Positions 35,181 to 44,137 of a stretch of DNA of 64,000 nt are shown here, piece after piece. The first letter of the stretch is position 1, and each line of letters opens with the position of its first letter. Made by a program: the position numbers and the translations under genes. Below the pieces are notes generated by a model. It searched no databases. It was not told the DNA's origin and saw only the letters and a list, made by a program, of their open reading frames with translations. This stretch comes from Gordoniibacillus kamchatkensis (GTDB lineage: Bacteria > Bacillota > Bacilli > Paenibacillales > NBRC-103111): positions 1 through 64,000 of the forward strand of contig NZ_JXAK01000019.1 in the NCBI RefSeq assembly GCF_000829455.1. Reading direction: 5' to 3'.

Positions 35181-35334
35181 CATAGTTTTACTAGGGAGCA
35201 GCTGTCGGCGAAGGCCTAATATGAGGAGCGATTCGTGTAAGGGAAGGGGCCCGGATGACAGTGTTCCATAGTAAGCCGTATCGGCACGGCGCATATGAAC
35301 CGGCGGCCGATGCGATCGAAGGGAGGTGCGGCTG

Positions 35335-36285
35335 ATGGCCGCTTCCGCACAGCCGGCACCGGTTCGGGCGACCGAGCCGGTGCGCAGAACGAAAAAAGCG
35401 AGAGAAAAAAGCAACAAGATGGGCTATGTGTTCGTAGCGCCGCTTGTGATCGGCGTGTTGGCTTTCGCCATTTATCCGATGTTCGCCGCCTTGTATTTAA
35501 GCTTTAACCAGACGTCCGGCGCGGCGTTGAACGGCAAATGGGTCGGATGGTCCAACTACCGGTACGCATTGCACGATCCGATTTTCTGGAAGTCGCTGTA
35601 TAACACGATCTATATGGGCATTTTTTCCGTCGCTCTCGGCATCGTCGTCTCGTTCGTTCTGGCCAGCATGATCAACAGCGTCAAATGGGTGAAAGGAAAA
35701 AATATGTTCAAAGGCATTTTCTTCTTGCCGAACGTCATATCCGCCGTAGCGACGACGCTGCTGTTCAGCTTTTTGTTTTTCCCGACCAAGCAAGGGGTCA
35801 TCAATTTCGTGCTTGGAACCGTTCACATCGATCCGGTCGGCTGGTTTACGGATCCTCGCTTTTCGCGAATCAGCATCGTCCTGATGAGCTTGTGGGGCGC
35901 TCTCGGCTACAACACGATCATTTTTATCGCCGGACTGCAAAGCGTTCCCCGCGATTTGTACGAAGCTGCCGAAGTCGACGGGGCGGCCGGTTTGAAAAAA
36001 TGGTGGTACATTACCATTCCGTACATGCGCCCGATTTTCGTCTTCATGATCGTAATGGGAACGATCGGCAGCATGAAACGGTTTACCGACGTATGGCTTA
36101 TCGGCGGGACGGCCGGCAATCCGAGCGGAACGCTGCTCACTTCGGTGCTCTACATTTATCGAAACGCCTTTTTGGCCGGCCAGATGGGGCTCGCGACGGC
36201 GGCATCCTACTTGCTCTTCATCGTCATTCTCATCTTGACCGTGCTCCTGCTGCGGCTGAACAGGAAAAAGGACAGTTTCGATTAA
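35335..36285 (+). CDS. Sugar ABC transporter permease (CUT1, MalF/UgpA type)
   Basis: About 316 residues with six membrane helices after a basic N-terminal tail. The ATPase-coupling EAA loop is YEAAEVDGAAGLKKWW followed by ITIPYMRP. The ATG at 35335 follows GGGAGG by 8 bases. First gene of a permease-permease-binding protein operon; no ATPase gene is present, as is common for CUT1 systems that share an MsmX-type ATPase. Confidence 0.88.
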   Translation: MAASAQPAPVRATEPVRRTKKAREKSNKMGYVFVAPLVIGVLAFAIYPMFAALYLSFNQTSGAALNGKWVGWSNYRYALHDPIFWKSLYNTIYMGIFSVALGIVVSFVLASMINSVKWVKGKNMFKGIFFLPNVISAVATTLLFSFLFFPTKQGVINFVLGTVHIDPVGWFTDPRFSRISIVLMSLWGALGYNTIIFIAGLQSVPRDLYEAAEVDGAAGLKKWWYITIPYMRPIFVFMIVMGTIGSMKRFTDVWLIGGTAGNPSGTLLTSVLYIYRNAFLAGQMGLATAASYLLFIVILILTVLLLRLNRKKDSFD

Positions 36286-36298
36286 GGAGGGATGAAGC

Positions 36299-37165
36299 AT
36301 GCCGGCAATCGCAATCAAAACAAGCTCCAAGCGGCGCCAAGAGGCCGCCGTGCAGTGGACGTTGATCACCTTGTTGGCGGTCGGCTCGCTGGTCATGATC
36401 GTCCCGCTCATCTGGATGATCAGCACCAGCTTCGACTGGGCGGCGCGGCTGGAGCTCGGCTTCCCGCCGAGATTTTGGCCGCTCGATCCGTCCTTGAAAA
36501 ACTACCGGGCAGCCTTTACGAACGTGCCGATGCTGAAATATATCGGCAATTCGCTGTTGGTCGCCGCCGGTGTTATCGTCGTCAGCATTTTCTCCGCCCT
36601 GCTGTCCGGCTACGCCCTGTCCAAAATCCGGTTCCGGGGCTCGAATCTGGTGCTGATGCTCGCGCTCAGCACGATGATGATTCCGTTCGAAATGACGATG
36701 ATTCCGCAATATTTGCTGTTCAGCAAGCTGAATCTCATCGATACGTACTGGGTATTTTATTTGCCGGCGCTAAACTACGCGTTCGGCACGTTTCTGGCGA
36801 AAGCCTTCATCGACCAGCTGCCGTCCAGCTTGCGGGAGGCGGCGGTCATCGACGGCGCCGGCGAATTTACCGCATTCGGGAAAATATATTTGCCTCTGTG
36901 CGCGCCGATCGTCGCCACGATGGTCATTCTGCTGTTCATCGGCGTCTGGAACGAGCTGCTCTGGCCGCTGCTGGCGCTGAAGTCGTCGGCCAAATACACG
37001 ATCCAGCTCGGCCTGGCGATGTTTACGTACAACAGCGGCATCAACAAGCTCCCGTCGATCATTATGGCGGCAACGACGGTAAGTCTCTTGCCCGTAGTTA
37101 TCGTTTACTTGTTCTTACAAAGATACATTATCGAAAGTATTGCTTTGACCGGCATCAAGCAGTAA
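36299..37165 (+). CDS. Sugar ABC transporter permease (CUT1, MalG/UgpE type)
   Basis: 288 residues, six helices. The EAA loop is REAAVIDGAGEFTAFG followed by IYLPLCAP. The start at 36299 has AAGGAGGG 9 bases upstream, and it lies 13 bases after the first permease. It ends with TGIKQ, near the usual GLTAGAVKG-like end of the family. Pairs with the permease at 35335 and the lipoprotein at 37292. Confidence 0.88.
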   Translation: MPAIAIKTSSKRRQEAAVQWTLITLLAVGSLVMIVPLIWMISTSFDWAARLELGFPPRFWPLDPSLKNYRAAFTNVPMLKYIGNSLLVAAGVIVVSIFSALLSGYALSKIRFRGSNLVLMLALSTMMIPFEMTMIPQYLLFSKLNLIDTYWVFYLPALNYAFGTFLAKAFIDQLPSSLREAAVIDGAGEFTAFGKIYLPLCAPIVATMVILLFIGVWNELLWPLLALKSSAKYTIQLGLAMFTYNSGINKLPSIIMAATTVSLLPVVIVYLFLQRYIIESIALTGIKQ

Positions 37166-37291
37166 GCGCGGTGTTGCGGCAAAGCGGGGGGTGACCGGCC
37201 AAATAAGGAAGGCTTTGTAAGCGAGACATGAATGGAGTAAGCAAACGTTCGACCGAATGCAAGGAAGTCAATCCGAAGGGAGCTCGTATGA

Positions 37292-38671
37292 ATGAAAAAA
37301 ACGCTTCTCGTCTCGATTTCACTCATCATGACGTTGACTATCGCCGCTTGTTCGTCGTCCACATCCGTGGAAGGAGAGCCGACCAAACCGATTGCCAAAA
37401 AATCCGATATGACCGGCACGGTCAGGGTCGCCTTGGCCGGCTGGCAGCTCGACAACGGCATCGATGCCCAGACGGGCGCCGAAAGCATCGGCCTGAACCA
37501 GTTTCTGAAAGAAACGTTCAATAAGATGTACCCGAACATCAAGCTGGAAATTTACCAGATACCTTGGGAGAACGCGAGAGCGAAGCAATATGCGATGCTG
37601 CTGTCCAAAGACGTAGATATTTTGTACACGGGCGGAGCGTTTGCATCCCAATGGTATCAGGAAGGATTGCTGCGCAACATCGACGACTTGATCAAGGCCG
37701 ATTCCAGCTTCGACCCGGGCATTTATTTGGATGGCATTTGGAACAACTCCTACAGCACGAAGTCGCTCGACAAAACGCATCAATACGGCCTTCCGGCCAT
37801 ACTCGGCAGGCGGATGACGATTTACGACAAGAAGCTGTTTGACGATTGGGGAGTTCCGCCCCTCAGCAGCAAAGCGACGCCGGAAGAAATTATGAATGCG
37901 GCGATGAAAATGACGGGCAAAAATCCGAAAACCGGAGAGCAAAACTACGGCATTTATTGGAGCGGCAACTCGCTGAACGGCTCGACCATCGTCGGCCTTG
38001 CGCTTGCTTTCGGCGCCAAAGGCGCGGAAGGGAGCCTAAGCGACATGAAAAACATCAAATGGCAGCTGAACAGTCCGGAAATGGTGAAAGTGCTGGAATG
38101 GCTGAAAAAAATGGCTCCTTACGCGCCTCCGGGATTCGTAAACGGACAAGGGGCGGAAAGCTTCGGCGTCGCCAAAAACGTGATTGCGATCGGACTCGAT
38201 CAATCCGGCGGGGCAACGATGAGCGATTTCCGGGTCAACAAAGATAAAGCGAACTTGGATCGTTTCGTCCCGGCTATGAATGTGGGGCCGAAGGGCGAAA
38301 CCTGGGTAGCCGTCGACCCGTTCGTCATGGCGAAAGACGTGAAGGACCAAAAGGCGGCGTGGGAAGTCATGAAGTTTTTGGCCGGGCCGGAAACCCAGAA
38401 GCACAACTACAAATATTTCGCTTCCACGCCGACGCTCAAAAATCCGGATTTCATTACCGCCGAAGACAAGTTTGTGAAGGAAGCGCTGAAAATCGCCGAC
38501 GTCGCGCACTCCGAGCTGCTGGACGAAGCGAATCCGTTCTATATGAGCGACATCGTGCCGGCCATCAACGGCTTCGTCAGCCAAGCGGCCAAAGGCAACG
38601 CGCCGGATGCGAAGGCGTTCCTCGACGACCTGCAAAAGCGGGCCGAAGCATGGTCGAAAAACTTGAAATAG
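37292..38671 (+). CDS. Sugar ABC transporter substrate-binding lipoprotein (family 1)
   Basis: 459 residues with a lipoprotein signal (MKKTLLVSISLIMTLTIAAC). A family-1 solute-binding core follows, with PWENARAKQYAMLLSKDVDILYTGG near the N-terminus and late EVMKFLAGPETQ. Here the binding protein comes after the permeases, the reverse of the order at 50474. A GC-rich hairpin follows the stop. The ligand is probably a mono- or oligosaccharide related to the inositol-like enzymes downstream. Confidence 0.88.
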   Translation: MKKTLLVSISLIMTLTIAACSSSTSVEGEPTKPIAKKSDMTGTVRVALAGWQLDNGIDAQTGAESIGLNQFLKETFNKMYPNIKLEIYQIPWENARAKQYAMLLSKDVDILYTGGAFASQWYQEGLLRNIDDLIKADSSFDPGIYLDGIWNNSYSTKSLDKTHQYGLPAILGRRMTIYDKKLFDDWGVPPLSSKATPEEIMNAAMKMTGKNPKTGEQNYGIYWSGNSLNGSTIVGLALAFGAKGAEGSLSDMKNIKWQLNSPEMVKVLEWLKKMAPYAPPGFVNGQGAESFGVAKNVIAIGLDQSGGATMSDFRVNKDKANLDRFVPAMNVGPKGETWVAVDPFVMAKDVKDQKAAWEVMKFLAGPETQKHNYKYFASTPTLKNPDFITAEDKFVKEALKIADVAHSELLDEANPFYMSDIVPAINGFVSQAAKGNAPDAKAFLDDLQKRAEAWSKNLK

Positions 38672-38685
38672 GCTCGCCGTCAAGC

Positions 38686-38710
38686 GGGGCGTGACGAATG
38701 GTCGCGCCCC
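38686..38710 (+). other. Hairpin after the binding-protein gene
   Basis: GGGGCGTGAC (38686-38695) pairs with GTCGCGCCCC (38701-38710), with one G-U pair and a 5-base loop. No T-tract follows; probably a 3'-end stabiliser or weak terminator. Confidence 0.5.
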
Positions 38711-38777
38711 CTGCCTTGATCGCGCTGAGTAGGGGGCGCGCCGTCGAATTGTGTACGAATAGCGCGAAAACTTTTCG

Positions 38778-38839
38778 TTGTATATGAAAGGGCTACCATT
38801 TATAATGAACGCAACGCAACACTTCATTCATCCATTGGA
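38778..38839 (+). promoter_or_regulatory. Sigma-A promoter and palindrome before the ROK gene
   Basis: TTGTAT (38778-38783) and TATAAT (38801-38806) are 17 bases apart. The palindrome-containing ATCCATTGGA (38830-38839) lies about 18 bases after the expected transcription start, suitable for autorepression. Confidence 0.65.
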
Positions 38840-38872
38840 GAAACGAAGTTCGACATCAGGGGGTGACTGCCG

Positions 38873-40090
38873 TTGCAGCATAAGCGCACCGGCGATTTGA
38901 AGCTGATGCAGGAGCTCAACCGTTCGATCATTCTGAATATGATCCGCGAATACGGGCCGATTTCACGCAGCGATATTGCCAAAAGAAAGCAAATCAGCCC
39001 GACGACTGTCGCCTCGGCCGTTAAAGAGCTGATCCAGGCGGGGCTCGTGTGCGAGGACGGGGCAGGCGCCTCGAACGGAGGCCGAAAGCCGATCATGCTG
39101 CGAATTTCGCCCGAAAACCGGTTCCTGATCGGCGTCTCCGTTACGAATTACACGATTACGGTAGCCGAAATCAATCTGGAAGCGAACATCCGGAAAACAC
39201 ATACCGTGGACGTTGCCGCCGATCCGGCGCATGGCGAACAGATCGTGCAGCTGCTGCTCGATTCCATTGCCGCCTTCATTGCCCAAATACCGTACATGGA
39301 CCGGTGCATCGGCATTTCCATCAGCGTGCCGGGCATCGTGGACAACTACCGGGGCATCGTCTACTACAATTCCAAGCTCAATTGGCACAACGTCGCGCTC
39401 AAAGATATTATCGAAAACTCCTTCCAACTAAAGACGTGGATCGAGAACGACATGAACGCGATGGTGCTGGCCGAAAAAAAATTCGGACAGTACAGCAAGT
39501 TCCGCAATTTGCTTTATGTGCACGCGGGCGGCGGCATCGGCGCCGGAATTGTAGTCAATGACGAGATTTTGCGCGGAGCCAGGGGAGGCGCGGGGGAATT
39601 CGGCCATACAAGCGTCGATCGAAACGGAATCCGCTGCGAATGCGGCAACGTCGGATGCCTGGAAACCTGTGTCAATTGGGACGCGGTGCGCGCCAAGCTG
39701 CAAGCGGCAGCGGCTTCCGACCGGTCGAGCGCGCTGTGGTCGCTTACGAACGGAAAGCTTGCCGACATTCGTCCGTCCGATTTTAGCGCCGCGCTGAACG
39801 TGGGCGATCCGGCGGCGATGACGGTTATGAACGAGACGCTGGAATATTTGGGCGCAGGCATTGTCAATATGGTCAACTTGTTCAACCCGGACGTCGTCAT
39901 CCTTGGCGGCAAGTTGCTGTACGGCAATGACGTCATGATTGACAGCATCAAATCGTATGTGCGCGAACGAGCGCTGCAATTTTCCATACAATCTATGGAA
40001 GTGCACCCCAGCTCGCTCGGAGACAATGCCGAGCTGATCGGGGCGGCGTCGATTTTGCTGCAGGACGTATTCCGGTTTTCGCTCACATAG
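38873..40090 (+). CDS. ROK-family transcriptional regulator (NagC/XylR type)
   Basis: 405 residues. The N-terminal winged helix (LNRSIILNMIREYGPISRSDIAKRK and ISPTTVASAVKELI) is followed by a ROK sugar-kinase-like domain. Sugar- and zinc-binding motifs are visible: GEFGHTSV and CECGNVGCLE. TTG at 38873 has AGGGGGTGA 7 bases before it. Lying between a CUT1 importer and catabolic dehydrogenases, it is probably the sugar-responsive repressor of both. Confidence 0.87.
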   Translation: MQHKRTGDLKLMQELNRSIILNMIREYGPISRSDIAKRKQISPTTVASAVKELIQAGLVCEDGAGASNGGRKPIMLRISPENRFLIGVSVTNYTITVAEINLEANIRKTHTVDVAADPAHGEQIVQLLLDSIAAFIAQIPYMDRCIGISISVPGIVDNYRGIVYYNSKLNWHNVALKDIIENSFQLKTWIENDMNAMVLAEKKFGQYSKFRNLLYVHAGGGIGAGIVVNDEILRGARGGAGEFGHTSVDRNGIRCECGNVGCLETCVNWDAVRAKLQAAAASDRSSALWSLTNGKLADIRPSDFSAALNVGDPAAMTVMNETLEYLGAGIVNMVNLFNPDVVILGGKLLYGNDVMIDSIKSYVRERALQFSIQSMEVHPSSLGDNAELIGAASILLQDVFRFSLT

Positions 40091-40210
40091 CCGGACCAAT
40101 ATTCGTAGCGGGAGGTGGGATATGGGCGAATTACCGCTTTTACATCGAAGGCACGGCGCTTAACGGAAGAATGGCTTATCATTACCGACTTGAGCAAAGG
40201 GGAGACTGGC

Positions 40211-41199
40211 ATGTTTCACGTTTTGGTCCTTGGGGCCGGAAGTATGGGAAGCACGCACGCCGCCGCTTATGCGGACATGGACAACGTGCGTTTGGCAGGT
40301 ATTGTGGACGTTCCGACGGAAAAGAATGCCGCCCTGCCCGGCGGCTCGGCACGACCTTGTTCGCCACGTATGACGAAGCAATGCAAAGTCTGGAGCAAGT
40401 CGATATTGTGGACATATGCCTGCCTACATACTTGCATAAAACGTATGTGATGAAGGCGGCCGACGACGGCAAGCATGTCATTTGCGAGAAACCGATCGCC
40501 CGCCATTTGGACGACGCCAAGGAAATGATCGAATATTGCAAAGCCAGAAACGTCAGGCTGTTCATCGGGCAGGTGCTGCGTTTTTTCCCCGAATACCGGG
40601 AAGCCAAGCGCCAGCTCGACCAAGGCGCAATCGGCACCCCTGCAATCGTGCGCACGACTCGCGCCAGCGCCTTTCCGCAAGCTTCGAACCATTGGTATGC
40701 CGATTTCGAGAAAAGCGGCGGCGTTATCCTCGATATGATTGTCCACGACTTCGATTTTTTGCGCTGGTGCTTCGGCGAAGTGGAAAGAGTGTACGCCAAA
40801 GGAATGCTCGGCCGGGGCTTTTACGCGCTCGATTATGCGCTGGTCACGCTGCGCTTCGCGAGCGGGGTCATTGCCCATGTGGAAGGAAGCTGGGCGCACG
40901 ATTCGTTCCGGATGAAATTCGAAATCGCCGGCAAGACGGGCATTCTCGATTACGACAGCGCCCGAGACCAACCGCTCGTCGCCGTCAGCCGCGGGCCGAA
41001 GAGCGAATTCGGCGGCGTGGCCGTTCCGGAAAGCCCGCTGAAGCGCAATCCGTATTTCGTGGAGCTGCAACATTTCCTTTCGTGTATTGAACAGAACGCC
41101 GAGCCGCTCGTTACCGCGGGCGATGCTTACGAAGCGCTCAGGATCGCACTTGCGGCCATCGACAGCATCCGGACCGGGCAGCCGGTCACGCTGCGTTAA
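40211..41199 (+). pseudogene. Gfo/Idh/MocA-family oxidoreductase, frameshifted
   Basis: The Rossmann start MFHVLVLGAGSMGSTHAAAYADM runs to TEKNAAL, then the frame changes. The rest continues as RRLGTTLFATYDEAMQSLEQVDIV, with the lysine motif CEKPIARH and the C-terminal domain to the end. One G restored after 40336 (CTG GCC CGG) gives about 329 residues. The ATG at 40211 is chosen over earlier in-frame codons because it matches the family N-terminus and follows GGGGAGA. First of three Gfo/Idh genes in a row. Confidence 0.8.
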
Positions 41200-41238
41200 G
41201 TCAGCTCCAGCTAAGCGAGAAGAAGGAGGACCAATCGT

Positions 41239-42219
41239 ATGAAAGTCGGAATCATCAGTTTCGCTCATATGCATGCCTATTCGTATGCTCACGCGCTCAA
41301 ACGTATCGCTGGAGTCGAGCTGGCCGGCATTGCTGACGACAACGAGGAACGCGGACGCAAATATGCGGACGTGTTCGGGACCGTATACGTCGGAAATTAT
41401 GAGGAGCTTCTCAAGCTGGACATCGACGCCGTTGTCGTTACTTCCGAGAACGCCAAACATCGCGAGCATGTCGTGGCCGCCGCCAAAGCCGGGAAGCACG
41501 TGCTGTGCGAGAAGCCGCTCGCGACGACCGTGAAGGACGGGCAAGAGATGATCGACGCTTGCCGCGAAAACGGCGTGCTGCTGCAAACGGCGTTTCCCGT
41601 CCGTTTCCATCCGGCCGTCATACGCGCCAAACAGCTCATCGGCGAAGGCAAAATCGGCCGCGTCCTGGCGATCAAAGGGACGAATCACGGGCAAAATCCG
41701 GGCGGCTGGTTCGTCGATCCCGCTCTTTCCGGAGGCGGCGCCGTATTCGACCATACGGTCCATGTCGTCGACCTGATGCGCTGGTTCATGTCGTCCGAAG
41801 TCAAGGAAGTGTATGCCGAAGCCGACAATCTCATTTCGGATACGCCTATCGACGATTGCGGCATCTTGTCGCTGGAGTTCGAGAACGGCGTCTTTGCGAC
41901 GCTCGACTGCAGCTGGTCCCGCAACAAAACGTTCCCGACTTGGGGCGACGTGACGATGGAAATCGTCGGCACCGCCGGCACCATTTCGCTCGACGCGTTC
42001 AATCAAAAAATCAATCTCTACAGCGACGAGAAGGGGCATAAATATCAATATTGGGGCGACGACATGGACGAGGGTCTCGTTGCGGATTTTATCGGCAGCG
42101 TCCGCAGCGGGAAGAAAGAGGCGTTCATTACCGGCGAAGACGGGCTTAGGGCAGTGGAAGTCGCACTGGCCGCGTACCAGGCAGCCGAGCAGCATGCCCC
42201 GGTTATGATCCGATCCTAA
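41239..42219 (+). CDS. Gfo/Idh/MocA-family oxidoreductase
   Basis: 326 residues. The N-terminus MKVGIISFAHMHAYSYAHAL carries a His-rich variant of the Rossmann loop (SFAHMHA) seen in one Gfo/Idh subgroup. The lysine motif is LCEKPLA and the C-terminal domain has FDHTVHVVDLMRWF. AAGGAGGA precedes the ATG. It lies between the frameshifted Gfo/Idh gene and the isomerase gene with short gaps, so operon membership is clear. Confidence 0.87.
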   Translation: MKVGIISFAHMHAYSYAHALKRIAGVELAGIADDNEERGRKYADVFGTVYVGNYEELLKLDIDAVVVTSENAKHREHVVAAAKAGKHVLCEKPLATTVKDGQEMIDACRENGVLLQTAFPVRFHPAVIRAKQLIGEGKIGRVLAIKGTNHGQNPGGWFVDPALSGGGAVFDHTVHVVDLMRWFMSSEVKEVYAEADNLISDTPIDDCGILSLEFENGVFATLDCSWSRNKTFPTWGDVTMEIVGTAGTISLDAFNQKINLYSDEKGHKYQYWGDDMDEGLVADFIGSVRSGKKEAFITGEDGLRAVEVALAAYQAAEQHAPVMIRS

Positions 42220-42237
42220 TGGAGGGAGAAAGCGGTT

Positions 42238-43062
42238 ATGTTAAAAGCGATCAATCAATGGGGTTTTCCCGAGTCGACGTCGCTGGAGCAAGTGTTCGAG
42301 CATTGTCAGGCAGCCGGCTACGACGCCGTCGAGCTTAACTTGAACCCGGACGGAGGCGTCGGGCTGACGCTGAACACAACGGCGGCGGAAGCCGAACAGA
42401 TCGCCCGCCTTGCCGGGAAGTACGGCATCCGGCTGCGCAGCTTGTCGACAGGGCTGCTCTGGGGGGCGCCGCTGTCGTCGCAGGACGAAGCGAAGCGGGA
42501 GCAAGGCCGTCGTATCGTAGCGAAGCAATTGGAGCTGGCCAGCATTATGGGAATGGATACTGTTCTTGTCGTCCCGGGCGTTGTCAATGCGGAGACGACG
42601 TATGAAGACTGCTACCGGAGAAGCCAGGAAGAGATCGGTAAGCTGGTGCCTCAAGCGGAGCAGCTGCAAGTGGCGATCGGCATCGAGAACGTTTGGAACA
42701 AATTTCTGCTGTCGCCGCTGGAGATGGCGCGCTATATCGACGAGTTCGGCTCAGCGTACGTTGGCGCTTATTTCGATATCGGCAACGTGCTGCAATTCGG
42801 CTATCCGGAGCACTGGATCCGTACGCTGGGCGGGCGTATCAAGAAGGTACACGTCAAAGATTTCAATACGAAGGTCGGAAACATTAACGGCTTCGTGCCG
42901 CTGTTGTCCGGGGAAGTCAACTGGCCGGCAGTCGTCGCCGCTTTGCGCGACATCGGCTACAGCGATACCGTAACGGCCGAGCTGAGCCCTTATGCGAAGG
43001 CTCCGTTGCAAATGGTGTACGATACGGCCCGCCATCTTCAGGTCATTACCGAGCTAGGCTAA
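42238..43062 (+). CDS. Sugar phosphate isomerase/epimerase family (TIM barrel)
   Basis: 274 residues of the xylose-isomerase-like TIM-barrel family. Metal ligands are indicated by IGIENVWNKF, YFDIGNV, KVHVKDF and VTAELSPY. It resembles hydroxypyruvate isomerase/tagatose-3-epimerase-like members. GGAGGGAG lies before the ATG, 18 bases after the previous gene. Works with the flanking dehydrogenases. Confidence 0.85.
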   Translation: MLKAINQWGFPESTSLEQVFEHCQAAGYDAVELNLNPDGGVGLTLNTTAAEAEQIARLAGKYGIRLRSLSTGLLWGAPLSSQDEAKREQGRRIVAKQLELASIMGMDTVLVVPGVVNAETTYEDCYRRSQEEIGKLVPQAEQLQVAIGIENVWNKFLLSPLEMARYIDEFGSAYVGAYFDIGNVLQFGYPEHWIRTLGGRIKKVHVKDFNTKVGNINGFVPLLSGEVNWPAVVAALRDIGYSDTVTAELSPYAKAPLQMVYDTARHLQVITELG

Positions 43063-43085
43063 ACAAAAACGGGAGGCTGCATAGC

Positions 43086-44045
43086 ATGACGATAAGAATC
43101 GGATTCGTGGGAGTTGGCGGTATCGCCTCCGTCCATTTGAAAAACTTGAGCCAGAACGAGAACGTGAAGCTGGCGGCTCTATGCGATATCGCGGAGGAAA
43201 CCGTCCGCCGCAAGGCCGGCGAATATGGCGCCAACGCCTATACTAACGCCGACGAAATGCTGGAGCGAGAACAGCTGGATGCGCTGTTTCTCTGCGTGCC
43301 TCCGTTCGCGCACGGCGACCTGGAAGAGAAAGCCGCCGACAGGGGGCTGCATCTGTTCGTGGAAAAGCCGCTCGGGCTCGACATGGACACCGTGCGCCGC
43401 AAAGCGGAAGCGATTCGCAAGGCTGGCATAGTGAACGGCAGCGGCTACTGCTTGCGCTATTTGGATACGGTCGCGAAGGCGAAGCAGTATTTGCAGGACA
43501 AAGAAATCGCCATGGTGCGCGCGCACTACATTACTTCCTTCGTCCAGACGCCTTGGTGGAGGGACGCCGCTAAATCCGGCGGACAGCTGGTCGAGCAATC
43601 GACACATACCGTCGACTTGGTCCGCTATTTGGCGGGGGACGTCACGAAGCTGTATGCCGGCATGGAGCTGCGGGTGATGCAGGATATTCCCGGCGTGAAC
43701 ATTCCCGATGTCGGCACCGTCAGCCTCACGTTTGCGTCGGGGGCGATCGGGCATGTCGACACGTCCTTCACGCAGCACGATCACCGGTCGGGCGTGGAAA
43801 TATTGGGCCGCGATTTTCGCGTCGTCATCGACGGCACGCAATTATCGATCGTAGAGCGGGATAAAACCGTTACCTACACAAGCAAGGTGGATTTTTACCG
43901 CGAACAGGACAACGCCTTCGTCGAAGCGCTTAAGAGCGGCCGCCCCGAGCTTATTTTGTCGCCGTACGAAGACGCGATGAAAACGCTGGAAGTTACTCTT
44001 GCCGCTAACGATTCCGCCCGGACGGGGCTGCCTGTCACGCTGTAG
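43086..44045 (+). CDS. Gfo/Idh/MocA-family oxidoreductase
   Basis: 319 residues. The Rossmann motif is FVGVGGIASVHL, the lysine motif VEKPLG, and the C-terminal domain has LVEQSTHTVDLVRYLAGDV. GGGAGG lies 9-10 bases before the ATG. Last gene of the 35.3-44.0 kb catabolic block; a very strong terminator follows. Confidence 0.88.
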   Translation: MTIRIGFVGVGGIASVHLKNLSQNENVKLAALCDIAEETVRRKAGEYGANAYTNADEMLEREQLDALFLCVPPFAHGDLEEKAADRGLHLFVEKPLGLDMDTVRRKAEAIRKAGIVNGSGYCLRYLDTVAKAKQYLQDKEIAMVRAHYITSFVQTPWWRDAAKSGGQLVEQSTHTVDLVRYLAGDVTKLYAGMELRVMQDIPGVNIPDVGTVSLTFASGAIGHVDTSFTQHDHRSGVEILGRDFRVVIDGTQLSIVERDKTVTYTSKVDFYREQDNAFVEALKSGRPELILSPYEDAMKTLEVTLAANDSARTGLPVTL

Positions 44046-44066
44046 GCAAGCTTTGCGCAAAACGTG

Positions 44067-44113
44067 AAAAAGGACTATCCCGGAAAGCCATATGGCCGGG
44101 ATAGTCCTTTTTT
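44067..44113. terminator. Strong bidirectional terminator
   Basis: AAAAAGGACTATCCCGG (44067-44083) pairs perfectly with CCGGGATAGTCCTTTTT (44096-44112) around a 12-base loop. A- and T-runs on both sides suit the convergent genes ending at 44045 and 44138. Confidence 0.93.
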
Positions 44114-44137
44114 GGCGAAAAGCAGGGAAGAGGCGCG

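Noticed and set aside
40122-40160. 12-codon leader peptide with a good ribosome site before a Gfo/Idh gene
   Set aside because: No regulatory codons or hairpin pair; the ribosome-like site may be chance.
40267-42195. Open frame of 642 codons on the reverse strand
   Set aside because: Antisense to two Gfo/Idh genes, with no recognisable domain and no ribosome site.
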